Made by a program: the position numbers and the translations under genes. The notes below the pieces were generated by a model, which did not search any database, was not told where the DNA came from, and saw nothing but the letters and a program-made list of their open reading frames with translations. Below, piece by piece: positions 1 to 8,592 of a stretch of 48,123 bases of DNA. The stretch comes from an uncultured Rhodospirillaceae bacterium (lineage in GTDB: Bacteria > Pseudomonadota > Alphaproteobacteria > UBA8366 > GCA-2717185). Positions within the stretch are counted from its first letter, which is position 1; every line of letters begins with the position of its first letter. Where the stretch lies: contig CAJWOT010000003.1 in NCBI GenBank assembly GCA_913044215.1, positions 1 to 48,123 of the forward strand, written 5' to 3'.

Positions 1-469
1 CATCCTGCGGCGGCGCGGAAGCCACGATGCGCTTCACCCCGGCGACCTTCGCCGTGACCACGCTCATATGGGCAGAGGCTACCATCGGATATTTGCCGCC
101 CGGGACATAACAGCCGACGCTGTTCACCGGAATATTGCGGTGACCGAGCACGACACCCGGCATCGTTTCCACCTCGAGATCCTGCAGGCATGCCTTCTGC
201 TTTTCAGCGAAGTTCTTTACCTGCGCCTGGGCGAATTTGATGTCCTCGAGATCGCGTTTGGCGACCTTGCTCATGGCGGACTCGATCTCGCGGTCGGAAA
301 GACGGAAGGCGTCGGGTGACCAGTTATCGAATTTGGCGGACAGTTCACGCACGGCCGCGTCGCCGCGCTGCTCCACTTTGGTCAGGATTCCTTCGACGGT
401 TTGCCGGGTCTTTGCATCATCCTGGGCAACTTCCTCGGCGTCTTTACCCTGTTTCAAATACCGCGCCAT
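1..469 (-). CDS. Histidinol-dehydrogenase superfamily protein, N-terminal part (HpsN-like rather than biosynthetic HisD), truncated by window edge
   Basis: Manual minus-strand translation from ATG at 469: [52 protein letters not shown]...[49 protein letters not shown]. Open to the window edge, so absent from the ORF track. The YVPGG motif is typical of the HisD fold; the [11 protein letters not shown] stretch resembles HpsN-type members. Confidence 0.85.
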   Translation of the reverse strand, partial: MARYLKQGKDAEEVAQDDAKTRQTVEGILTKVEQRGDAAVRELSAKFDNWSPDAFRLSDREIESAMSKVAKRDLEDIKFAQAQVKNFAEKQKACLQDLEVETMPGVVLGHRNIPVNSVGCYVPGGKYPMVASAHMSVVTAKVAGVKRIVASAPPQD

Positions 470-602
470 CCTACTGTTCCCCTGTTTGTGAACTTTGGTC
501 AGAACATAGCTATGGGTGCGCATGCCCGACAATGCATGTCGCCCAATAGTTTTGGTTTCTTTGACTGGAGGCCGATTAACCGGCCCAAAAAAACTTTTTT
601 AC

Positions 603-761
603 CTACGCAGTAGGCTCGTCCGATGTGTCCGCTGGCGCATCGATACCCGCCTTCTTTTGTTCCGATTTTTCACGTTTGGCCTCGAGCCGTGCGGCCTTCT
701 TGGCAGCTTTGGCACGTTCGCGTTCCAGGCGTTCAAACTTGTAGTTCGGTTTTCGCGGCAC
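603..761 (-). CDS. Small highly basic Lys/Ala/Arg-rich protein (52 aa), GTG start, next to cspA
   Basis: Minus-strand frame not in the ORF track: (V)PRKPNYKFERLERERAKAAKKAARLEAKREKSEQKKAGIDAPADTSDEPTA*. In-frame GTG at 761, TAG at 603-605; resembles small conserved alphaproteobacterial proteins. Confidence 0.65.
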   Translation of the reverse strand: MPRKPNYKFERLERERAKAAKKAARLEAKREKSEQKKAGIDAPADTSDEPTA

Positions 762-853
762 GTTCGTTCCTTTTCAAATTCGGCCTCTGCGCGAGGCGCC
801 AATGCGCCCCGAACAGATGCCAAGTTCGCGGGCGAAAACCCGCTTCAATCTGG

Positions 854-1063
854 TCAGTCCATCGCAACCAGGTTTTCGGCAGACGACTTGCCGTTGCGGC
901 CCGCAACCAGCTCGTATTCCACTTTCTGACCTTCGCGCAGGGTCGACATACCTGCCTGTTCGACGGCGGAAATGTGAACGAATGCGTCATTACCGCCGTC
1001 GCTGGGCTCAATGAAGCCGTAGCCTTTCTGCGGGTTGAACCATTTAACGGTACCAGATGCCAT
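854..1063 (-). CDS. cspA: Cold-shock domain protein, CspA family
   Basis: 69 aa: [38 protein letters not shown]...; canonical RNP1/RNP2 (KGYGFI, DAFVHIS). Confidence 0.95.
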   Translation of the reverse strand: MASGTVKWFNPQKGYGFIEPSDGGNDAFVHISAVEQAGMSTLREGQKVEYELVAGRNGKSSAENLVAMD

Positions 1064-1104
1064 AGTGCTTACTCCTGTTTTGGCAAAATTCGTGTTATTG
1101 GTTG

Positions 1105-1119
1105 ATACAATTCTTGTAT
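1105..1119 (-). promoter_or_regulatory. Perfect 15-bp dyad ATACAA-TTC-TTGTAT in the 5' leader/promoter region of cspA
   Basis: atacaattcttgtat: 6-bp arms exactly inverted around ttc, about 40 bp upstream of the cspA ATG. Confidence 0.35.
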
Positions 1120-1176
1120 TCGGGGTCTGTCGTTATCGCGATTTTGTTGAAAGCCTAGCCTTTACGGCCGACGCGG

Positions 1177-2436
1177 TCACGCGGCGCGTTTCGGCTGCCG
1201 CCCGCGTGGCGGCCGACGGCGCCGTTTCGACGGGCGCCGTTGCTGCTGACGTGCCGGTTTCTTCATGTCTTCCTTAGACGGTTCGGAAGCGCGGCTGGTG
1301 CGTTGCGAATGGTCTTCGACAACTTCGACCGACATTTTGATCAATTTCTCAATGTCCCGCAGGTACGCCCGTTCGCTCGGGTCGCAGAAGGAGAGCGCCG
1401 CTCCGCTGGCGCCGGCCCGTGCCGTCCGACCGATCCGATGGACATAACTTTCCGGTTCGTTGGGCAATTCGAAATTCACGACATGGGTGACGTCATCGAT
1501 GTCGATACCGCGGGCCGCGATATCGGTCGCAACCAGCACCTGCACCTTGCTCTTCCGGAAGGCCTCCAAGGCGCGTTGCCGGGCATTTTGAGATTTGTTG
1601 CCGTGAATGGCTTCCGCGGTGATGCCGGCTTGCCCGAGCTGCTTCGCGACTCGGTTGGCCCGATGCTTGGTGCGGGTGAAAACGATCACACGGAACATCG
1701 ACTGCTCGCGGATAAGATCCTCCAGCAGGTCGCGCTTGCGCGCCGCTTCGACGAAATAGACCTTTTGATCGATCAGCTCGACCGGTGTCGCCGAAGGCGC
1801 CACTTCCACGCGGCGCGGATCGTTAAGGATTTCCGCCGCCAGCTTCGCAACATCGCGGGGCATCGTCGCCGAAAACAAAAGCGATTGCCGTTTGACGGGC
1901 AGTTTCGCCACGATCTTCCGGACATCGTGGATGAAGCCCATATCGAGCATGCGGTCGGCTTCGTCGAGCACGAGCGTCGTGGCCTTGTCGAGCAGCAAGT
2001 GCCCCTGTTGCATCAGATCGAGCAATCGTCCCGGCGTCGCCACCAGGATATCCACGCCGCGATTCAGCGCCTTCACCTGCGGATTCTGTCCCACGCCGCC
2101 ATAGATCACGGCATGGCGAAGCTTCAGATTTTGGCCATAGGCCTTGAACCCATCGCCGATTTGGATGGCCAACTCTCGCGTGGGCGCCAAGATCAACGCA
2201 CGGGGACGCCGCGCCTCAGGCCGTTTTTTCGCCTCGGCCAATCGCTGCAGAATCGGAAGTGCGAAAGCCGCCGTCTTGCCCGTGCCGGTCTGTGCCAGCC
2301 CCATGAGATCGCCACCGTCGAGCAGCAAAGGAATCGCTTGCGCCTGAATGGGCGTCGGCTCGGAATAGTTCTCGGCGCTGAGTGCACGCAGAAGCGGCAC
2401 GGCGAGGCCGAGCTCGGAAAACGTCGTTTTGGTCAA
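1177..2436 (-). CDS. DEAD-box ATP-dependent RNA helicase, RhlE/CsdA-like
   Basis: Motifs [31 protein letters not shown]; basic [11 protein letters not shown] tail. ORF extends to 2511, but [11 protein letters not shown] from the TTG at 2436 looks like the family N-terminus. Confidence 0.92.
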   Translation of the reverse strand: MTKTTFSELGLAVPLLRALSAENYSEPTPIQAQAIPLLLDGGDLMGLAQTGTGKTAAFALPILQRLAEAKKRPEARRPRALILAPTRELAIQIGDGFKAYGQNLKLRHAVIYGGVGQNPQVKALNRGVDILVATPGRLLDLMQQGHLLLDKATTLVLDEADRMLDMGFIHDVRKIVAKLPVKRQSLLFSATMPRDVAKLAAEILNDPRRVEVAPSATPVELIDQKVYFVEAARKRDLLEDLIREQSMFRVIVFTRTKHRANRVAKQLGQAGITAEAIHGNKSQNARQRALEAFRKSKVQVLVATDIAARGIDIDDVTHVVNFELPNEPESYVHRIGRTARAGASGAALSFCDPSERAYLRDIEKLIKMSVEVVEDHSQRTSRASEPSKEDMKKPARQQQRRPSKRRRRPPRGRQPKRAA

Positions 2437-2776
2437 TTCAGTAAAAGTCCTTTTACGCCAGGCGGCGCACATCCTCATTCGGGCGGCGCCATGATGTGGC
2501 TTGGTCGCCAACTTCCACGCGCAAATGGAACAGACGGATTTTGAGAGAGATTTGCCTCGGGAATAGGCAATCGCAGTGTTGCTGCAATTACGTCGCGCAG
2601 TCGCGAGAAATCATAATGGCTTCCAAATGAGCCTTAAACTGTTGGGTGTCAAGTTAATTCCACCGGCCACACCGTGCATGGCAGCCGTGCAATATTTGAA
2701 CGTAACGGGGGATTTTGATAACGATTCCCCCGGTAAAGCCCGATTGCCTTACAATTCGGCCCGGAAGGAGACCGCG

Positions 2777-3625
2777 ATGTCACTCGAAATCCAACCCCTG
2801 GACGACGCCCTCGGTGCCGAGGTGTCCGGACTGGACCTGTCCCGCGATCTGACCTCGGAAGAAATTGGTGCGGTACAAGATGCGTTTCTGAAGCACCATC
2901 TCCTATGCTTCCGCAGCGATCCGCTGGCGCCGCAGGATTTTGCGACCCTGTCACGCCATTTTGGCGACCCGCAGCTTCAACTCATTCGCAAGAGCCGGCA
3001 TGACGACGTTCCGGAAATCTCCGTGCTCGATTCCACCTACAAGCGTCCGGAAGACAAACCGGCGGATCTAAAGCTCAATCGCAAGGCGGGATGGCATACA
3101 GACGATTCCTATTTCGAGGTTCCGGCCAAGGTCACGCTGCTGCAGTCAATCGAGATTCCGGATATCGGTGGGCACACGCAGTTCTGCAATACGCGCAAGG
3201 CCTATGAAGAGTTGCCGGATACGGACAAGAAGCGGGTCGAAGGACTCCTTGCCGTCCATGCCTACGACACGATGCGCGCCCCCGCCCGCGCGCAGAAGCG
3301 AACCAAGCAGGAAGAAGCCGAGACGCCGGAGGTCGTCCATCCGCTGATCCGGACCCATGAGGATACGGGCGCGAAGGCGTTCTATTTCAACCCGAACCGG
3401 ACGGATCGGATCGTCGATATGGGGCGGGCGGAAAGCGACGCGCTGCTCGATTGGGTCCACGATACGATCACGCAAGATAAGTACCGTTATGATCATGAAT
3501 GGCGCGTCGGCGACATTCTGATCTGGGATAACCGCTGTCTGGTCCATTCGGTCAATGTGGATTTCCCGGTCGGCCAGACCCGTCTACACCAGCGCATCCT
3601 GCTTAAGGGATCGCGCCCACAATAG
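2777..3625 (+). CDS. TauD/TfdA-family Fe(II)/2-oxoglutarate dioxygenase
   Basis: MSLEIQPLDDALGAEVSGLDLSRDL...; WHTDDSYF (HxD), distal His in CLVHSVNVDF and Arg in QTRLHQRI. Start chosen at 2777 behind an AAGGAG Shine-Dalgarno. Confidence 0.92.
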   Translation: MSLEIQPLDDALGAEVSGLDLSRDLTSEEIGAVQDAFLKHHLLCFRSDPLAPQDFATLSRHFGDPQLQLIRKSRHDDVPEISVLDSTYKRPEDKPADLKLNRKAGWHTDDSYFEVPAKVTLLQSIEIPDIGGHTQFCNTRKAYEELPDTDKKRVEGLLAVHAYDTMRAPARAQKRTKQEEAETPEVVHPLIRTHEDTGAKAFYFNPNRTDRIVDMGRAESDALLDWVHDTITQDKYRYDHEWRVGDILIWDNRCLVHSVNVDFPVGQTRLHQRILLKGSRPQ

Positions 3626-3635
3626 GGCAAATGAC

Positions 3636-4400
3636 ATGAATCTGTTTGATTTGAAGGGCCGCGTCGCCATCGTGACGGGCGGCAATGGCGGCATCGGTCT
3701 CGGTATGGCCAAGGGTATGGCCTCCATCGGCGCCTCGATCGTCGTGGCCGGCCGCAATGCAGACAAGGCCGCAGATGCGGTGAAGCAGCTGCAAGATATG
3801 GGCGCCGAAGCGGTTTTTATTCCGGTCGACGTGTCGGACGACAAATCCTGCGCCGACCTGATCGCGGCGAGCGCAGCGCACTTCGGCCGTCTGGATATCC
3901 TGATCAACAATGCCGGGATCAACAACCGCAAGCAGCCCCATGAATATGAGATGGCCGAATGGCGCGAGGTGCTGGACATCAATCTGAACAGCGCCTTCGC
4001 TTGCTGCCAGGCCGCCTATCCGCATATGCAGGAAGCCGGTGGCGGCAAGATCATTAATATCGGCTCCATGTACTCACTTTTCGGCGGCGCCTTTACGGTT
4101 CCCTACGCCGCCAGCAAGGGCGGTATCGTGCAGATGACAAAAGGGCTCGCTGCCGCCTGGGCAAAGGACAATATCCAGGTGAACGCAGTACTGCCCGGTT
4201 GGATCGACACGGAACTGACGCAGAACGCACGGCGCGTTTTGAGCGACTTGAACGACAATGTTCTGCGCCGCACGCCGGCGGGACGCTGGGGCGACATCGA
4301 GGACATGGCCGGTATCGCCGCCTTCCTCGCTTCGTCCGCCTCCGATTTCGTGACCGGTACCGCAATTCCCGTCGATGGCGGTTACGCCGTACTCGGATGA
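3636..4400 (+). CDS. Short-chain dehydrogenase/reductase (SDR)
   Basis: MNLFDLKGRVAIVTGGNGGIGLGMA, NNAG, YAASKGG, C-terminal VDGGYAVLG. Confidence 0.93.
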   Translation: MNLFDLKGRVAIVTGGNGGIGLGMAKGMASIGASIVVAGRNADKAADAVKQLQDMGAEAVFIPVDVSDDKSCADLIAASAAHFGRLDILINNAGINNRKQPHEYEMAEWREVLDINLNSAFACCQAAYPHMQEAGGGKIINIGSMYSLFGGAFTVPYAASKGGIVQMTKGLAAAWAKDNIQVNAVLPGWIDTELTQNARRVLSDLNDNVLRRTPAGRWGDIEDMAGIAAFLASSASDFVTGTAIPVDGGYAVLG

Positions 4401-5281
4401 CCCCCGAAGACATCCTCCAGCATCCGCCGATCGCGCTCAGTCAGGCGCAGCGCGAGTCCTATTTCGAGAACGGCTTCGTCGCCGTCGACGGGCTGGTGCC
4501 TGCAGAATGGGTGCAGCGTCTCACCGCGCGATCCGAGGCGTTCTTGGAGGAAAGCCGTTCTCTGACCCAATCGAACGAAGCGTTCGACCTGGGGCCGGAC
4601 CATTCCGCCGATGATCCACGCGTCCGGCGCTTGCGCGCGACGGTAGACCGCCATCCGGAGTTTTGGGAGTTCGCCTGCAATTCCGTTTTCACGGATGTCG
4701 CAGCCGATCTGGTTGGGCCGGACGTCAAATTTCACAGTGCGAAGCTTAACTACAAATGGCCGGGTGCGGGCGAGATCGTTCATTGGCACCAGGACATACC
4801 CGCCTGGCCGCACACCAACTACAGCCCTGTCACGTTGGGCGTCTATCTGGACACCGTTGATCCGGAGCACGGACCGCTGTTGTGCGTTCCCGGCAGCCAC
4901 GAAGGCCCATTGTTCAGGCATGACAATGAAGACGGGTCGTGGCGCGGTATCATTGCCGACGATGACTTGGACACGGTCGATCTGGAAAGTGCGGCCGCGC
5001 TCACCGGCGGGCCCGGCACAGTCGTGGCCATCAATTGCCGAACGATCCACGGGTCGCATGCCAACCGGTCCGATTCCGTCCGTCCCTTATTGCTTTACGT
5101 CTATAGCTCGGCCGACGCCTTCGCCTGGATGCCGCCGCCGACACCGACGCACCACACGGGTGACATCGTGCGCGGCAATCCGGCGCGCACCGCGCATCTC
5201 GATCCCCGCCCCTGCCCCGTGCCGCCGAATTGGGCGGAACAAGGGTACGGGTCGATCTTCACTGCGCAGCAGGGCGGTTAG
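4397..5281 (+). CDS. Phytanoyl-CoA dioxygenase (PhyH) family protein
   Basis: MTPEDILQHPPIALSQAQRESYFENGFVAVDGLV...VHWHQDIPAWPHTN...GVYLDTVDPEHGPLLCVPGSHEGP...IHGS; ATGA overlap with the SDR stop. Confidence 0.92.
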   Translation: MTPEDILQHPPIALSQAQRESYFENGFVAVDGLVPAEWVQRLTARSEAFLEESRSLTQSNEAFDLGPDHSADDPRVRRLRATVDRHPEFWEFACNSVFTDVAADLVGPDVKFHSAKLNYKWPGAGEIVHWHQDIPAWPHTNYSPVTLGVYLDTVDPEHGPLLCVPGSHEGPLFRHDNEDGSWRGIIADDDLDTVDLESAAALTGGPGTVVAINCRTIHGSHANRSDSVRPLLLYVYSSADAFAWMPPPTPTHHTGDIVRGNPARTAHLDPRPCPVPPNWAEQGYGSIFTAQQGG

Positions 5282-5359
5282 GTCAGGCTATACACCAGCT
5301 AACCGGCATCCGGCGCAACCGGGCTGGAATACATAGATTTTACCAGAGCGAGGTCTCCT

Positions 5360-6055
5360 ATGATCGACCTGTACACCGCCGCCACGCCGAATGGGCAGAA
5401 GGTCCATATCATGTTGGAGGAGACGGGCCTGCCCTACAACGAGCACTATGTCTCCATCGACAAAGGTGAACAATTCGCCCCCGAATTCCTCGCCATCAGC
5501 CCGAACAACAAGATACCGGCAATCGTCGACCATGACGGGCCGGGCGGCGAGACCGTCTCGATCTTCGAGTCCGGCTGTATTCTGCAGTATCTGGCGGAGA
5601 AGACCGGCCGTTTTCTGCCGGATTCACCGCTGAAGCGGATCGAAACCATGGAATGGCTGTTCTGGCAGATGGGTGGCTTCGGTCCGATGTTGGGCCAGGC
5701 ACATCATTTTCGCGCCTACGCGCCGGAACGCATTCAATACGCCTATGACCGCTATTCGAACGAGGCGCAACGCCTCTATCAGGTCCTCGACCGGCGTCTC
5801 GCGGGACGCGACTATGTCGCCGCCGGCGAATACACGATTGCCGACATGGCGATATTTCCCTGGTGCCGATTGCACGGCCGTCAGGGTCAGGATCTTGCCG
5901 ACTACCCAAATGTCAAACGCTGGTTCGACGCGATCGCGCAGCGGCCGGCCGTCATCCGCGACATGGCGAAACTGGAAGACAAGGCGGATCAGAAGAACTG
6001 GAGCGCCGAAGACTGGTCGAACCTGTTCGGGTCCGAACAATATCGCAGGCGATAG
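5360..6055 (+). CDS. Glutathione S-transferase family protein (YfcG/Ure2-like)
   Basis: MIDLYTAATPNGQKVHIMLEETGLPYNEHYVSIDKGEQFAPEFLAISPNNKIPAIVD, FESGCILQYLAEKTG, DYVAAGEYTIADMAIFPW. Confidence 0.93.
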   Translation: MIDLYTAATPNGQKVHIMLEETGLPYNEHYVSIDKGEQFAPEFLAISPNNKIPAIVDHDGPGGETVSIFESGCILQYLAEKTGRFLPDSPLKRIETMEWLFWQMGGFGPMLGQAHHFRAYAPERIQYAYDRYSNEAQRLYQVLDRRLAGRDYVAAGEYTIADMAIFPWCRLHGRQGQDLADYPNVKRWFDAIAQRPAVIRDMAKLEDKADQKNWSAEDWSNLFGSEQYRRR

Positions 6056-6075
6056 TCCAGATTCTCCATAGGTGA

Positions 6076-6107
6076 TGGAGCCGTGAACACACTGTGCTCA
6101 GGCTCCA
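6076..6107. terminator. Hairpin between convergent GST and cspA2, candidate bidirectional terminator / 3'-end stabiliser
   Basis: TGGAGCC-g-TGA-a-CAC-act-GTG-c-TCA-GGCTCCA inverted repeat; 7-bp outer stem plus inner pairs; no strong U-tract on either side. Confidence 0.4.
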
Positions 6108-6130
6108 ACCAAATTAATTCGGAAACGCTC

Positions 6131-6337
6131 TTAGTCGAGCAGTTTCAAATTGTCCGCGGCCATCTTGCCGTTACGGCCCTCGGTCAACTCGTATTCGACC
6201 TTGGCGCCTTCGTCGAGGCCCGGAAGACCGGCCCGCTCAACGGCTGAGATATGAACAAATGCGTCGTTACCGCCATCTTCAGGCTCGATGAAACCGTAGC
6301 CTTTTTGATGGTTGAACCACTTGACGGTGCCTTTCAT
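6131..6337 (-). CDS. Cold-shock domain protein, CspA family (second copy)
   Basis: [37 protein letters not shown]...; start at 6337 preferred (GGAGGGAAAA-ATG). Confidence 0.95.
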   Translation of the reverse strand: MKGTVKWFNHQKGYGFIEPEDGGNDAFVHISAVERAGLPGLDEGAKVEYELTEGRNGKMAADNLKLLD

Positions 6338-6525
6338 TTTTCCCTCCATCGGGATCGCAAGAATACGGCACCCGGAACAGCCCGGGGCCTAAGAATCCAA
6401 TATTTCTGGAGGGAAATTCACGCTTCATGGGAAACAGTTTAGCCCGCCAACATACTGGAACAAAATACGTTCTGCCTACCCTGACAAATCGCACACCCGG
6501 ATCAACACGACCCGGGATTTTATTA

Positions 6526-6602
6526 TGGTAGCGGAGGAGGGACTTGAACCCCCGACACGCGGATTATGATTCCGCTGCTCTAACCAACTGAGCTACTCCG
6601 CC
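6526..6602 (-). tRNA. tRNA-Met (anticodon CAU, elongator type)
   Basis: Reverse complement GGCGGAGTAGCTCAGTTGGTTAGAGCAGCGGAATCATAATCCGCGTGTCGGGGGTTCAAGTCCCTCCTCCGCTACCA; 77 nt, full cloverleaf, anticodon loop ATCATAA, encoded CCA. Confidence 0.97.
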
Positions 6603-6692
6603 ACGGTTGGGCTTCGAATACGATTTCGGCAGGCCGGTGTCAACCGCGGAAACGTACGCGGATTTATGGTTAACGTCTTGTCTTTGTACCGA

Positions 6693-7067
6693 TTAATCAA
6701 TCAGCGGCGGGGCGGGCAAAGAGAGAGTCAAAGGTGCGTCGCTACCGCCCATCTCTGCACGGGTCGTCAGCTTCGTCATCAACCGCATCGAGGTGTCAAT
6801 CACCCAGCGCACTTGGCTTTCGCCGGCGGCATTACCGGCGGCCACCACTTCGGGCAGTATCTGTTCCTGCAGGAATCCCGAGACCCCGGCCAACCCGCGC
6901 GCCGTGACCCGTAACTTGTCCGACGGGACCGTGATGTCCGCGCCGACCTCCACGGCATCCGCGATACGGGAGAGCTCGGCAACCATGGCCGCGACCTCGG
7001 GTTCAGAAGCATCTGTCTTGGCCGCAATGAAGCGAAGATGCGCGGCGTAAAATCCGTACGCGGCCAT
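6693..7067 (-). CDS. Conserved hypothetical protein, translationally coupled to mnmA
   Basis: 124 aa [42 protein letters not shown]...; TGATG overlap with the mnmA stop. Confidence 0.75.
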   Translation of the reverse strand: MAAYGFYAAHLRFIAAKTDASEPEVAAMVAELSRIADAVEVGADITVPSDKLRVTARGLAGVSGFLQEQILPEVVAAGNAAGESQVRWVIDTSMRLMTKLTTRAEMGGSDAPLTLSLPAPPLID

Positions 7068-8200
7068 CAGGCCGCCACACGATCCGCGTGTCTTCGAATC
7101 CAGCCACCGCCTAATACGCGGTCGCCGTCATAGACGACACAAGCCTGCCCCGGCGAGATTCCGAACTGCGGTTCGTCCAGGACAACGGTCGCATTGTCAT
7201 CGCCATCGTCGAAGAGACGCGCGCCCACCGGTGCCATCGTCGAACGTAACTTTACAGCACAATTGATACCTTCGGCGGGAATATCCGTCGCGCCCAGCCA
7301 ATTCAGCGATCCGATGTCGATGCGCCCAGTCCCCAGGGCGCTGCGCGGTCCGACAACAACCCGCCGCGAAGCAGGATCGAGCCGCACCACGTAGAGTGCT
7401 TCTTCACCTTCCGGCCGGCCGCCAAGGCTGAGCCCGCGCCGCTGGCCAATCGTAAAGTTGATTATGCCGGCGTGACGGCCCAGCACGGTGCCATCGAGGT
7501 CGACGATATCACCCGGATCGTGCGCTTCGGGGCGCAGTTTCTCGACGATGCGTGCGTAGTTGCCCTCCGGCACAAAGCAGATGTCCTGGCTGTCCGGCTT
7601 GGCGGCGACGGGGAGATCGAACCGTTCCGCATGGGCCCGCGTTTCCGCCTTTTCCATACCGCCCAACGGGAACCGAAGATAGTCGAGTTGGTCGCGCGTC
7701 GTCGCGAACAGAAAATAACTTTGGTCGCGCCCGGCATCGACGGCCCGCAAAAGGCCGGGCCCATCCGGCATCAGTTCGCGGCGCACGTAATGTCCGGTCG
7801 CGAGTGCGTCCGCGCCCAAATCTTTGGCCGTGGCCAGCAGATCGCGGAACTTGACGGTCTGATTGCAGCGGACACACGGGATTGGCGTTTCACCGCGCAG
7901 ATAGGAGTCGGCAAAATCATCGATCACCGCTTCGCGGAAACGGCTTTCGTAGTCGAGCACATAGTGGGGAATATCCAGCCGCGCCGCGACGGCACGCGCA
8001 TCGTAGATATCCTGGCCCGCACAGCAGGCTCCCTTGCGGCTGACCGCTGCACCATGATCGTAGAGCTGCAGGGTCACGCCGATGACTTCGTAACCCGCTT
8101 CCGCCATCAACGCGGCCGTGACAGAGGAATCTACGCCGCCCGACATGGCGACGACGACACGGGTTTCGGCAACGGGCTTATCGATGTCGAGGCCGTTCAT
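7067..8200 (-). CDS. mnmA: tRNA-specific 2-thiouridylase MnmA
   Basis: SGGVDSS PP-loop, [35 protein letters not shown]. Confidence 0.96.
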   Translation of the reverse strand: MNGLDIDKPVAETRVVVAMSGGVDSSVTAALMAEAGYEVIGVTLQLYDHGAAVSRKGACCAGQDIYDARAVAARLDIPHYVLDYESRFREAVIDDFADSYLRGETPIPCVRCNQTVKFRDLLATAKDLGADALATGHYVRRELMPDGPGLLRAVDAGRDQSYFLFATTRDQLDYLRFPLGGMEKAETRAHAERFDLPVAAKPDSQDICFVPEGNYARIVEKLRPEAHDPGDIVDLDGTVLGRHAGIINFTIGQRRGLSLGGRPEGEEALYVVRLDPASRRVVVGPRSALGTGRIDIGSLNWLGATDIPAEGINCAVKLRSTMAPVGARLFDDGDDNATVVLDEPQFGISPGQACVVYDGDRVLGGGWIRRHADRVAA

Positions 8201-8239
8201 ATTCGATCGTTCTTGTCTCGCCGGTCGCCCGGTCTTGGA

Positions 8240-8584
8240 TCAGATGTGGAAGGACTCGCCGCAGCCGCAATGCCCTTTGGCATTGGGGTTGTTGAAGACG
8301 AAGCCTGATTGCAGCCTGTCTTCCTGATAATCCATCTCGGAGCCGATGAGGAACATCGTCGCTGCCGGATCGATCAGAACGCGTACGCCTTGGTCTTCCA
8401 CGACCTCCTCGAAGGGCAATTCCTTCTCGGCATACTCCACGTGATAGCTCATACCCGAACAGCCTTGCGCCTTCACGCCGACACGGATCCCGATCACCGG
8501 CTTATCGGCCGCGTCTAACAGGGACTTGATCCGCGCGACGGCGGCTTCGGTCAATGTCATCGCTGGAGGTCTGTCCATCACCAT
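8240..8584 (-). CDS. sufA: A-type Fe-S carrier protein, SufA/IscA (HesB) family
   Basis: MTLTEAAVARIKSLL...GIRVGVKAQGCSGMSYHVEYA...GHCGCGESFHI, three conserved Cys. Start taken near 8584. Confidence 0.93.
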   Translation of the reverse strand: MVMDRPPAMTLTEAAVARIKSLLDAADKPVIGIRVGVKAQGCSGMSYHVEYAEKELPFEEVVEDQGVRVLIDPAATMFLIGSEMDYQEDRLQSGFVFNNPNAKGHCGCGESFHI

Positions 8585-8592
8585 TCTCCGCC

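Noticed and set aside
599-823. 74-aa ORF from the track downstream of cspA
   Set aside because: Wrong frame; the basic 52-aa GTG-start frame in the same place is much more protein-like.
828-843. GCGGG-cgaaaa-CCCGC hairpin after cspA as a terminator
   Set aside because: Short stem, no U-tract, and the next same-strand ORF follows; too weak to call.
1240-2544. 434-aa plus-strand ORF opposite the DEAD-box helicase
   Set aside because: Antisense shadow ORF in GC-rich DNA; no recognisable domain, whereas the minus strand has all DEAD-box motifs.
6350-6525. Possible riboswitch or thermosensor upstream of the second csp
   Set aside because: Only short AT-rich palindromic stretches by eye; no convincing extended pairing.
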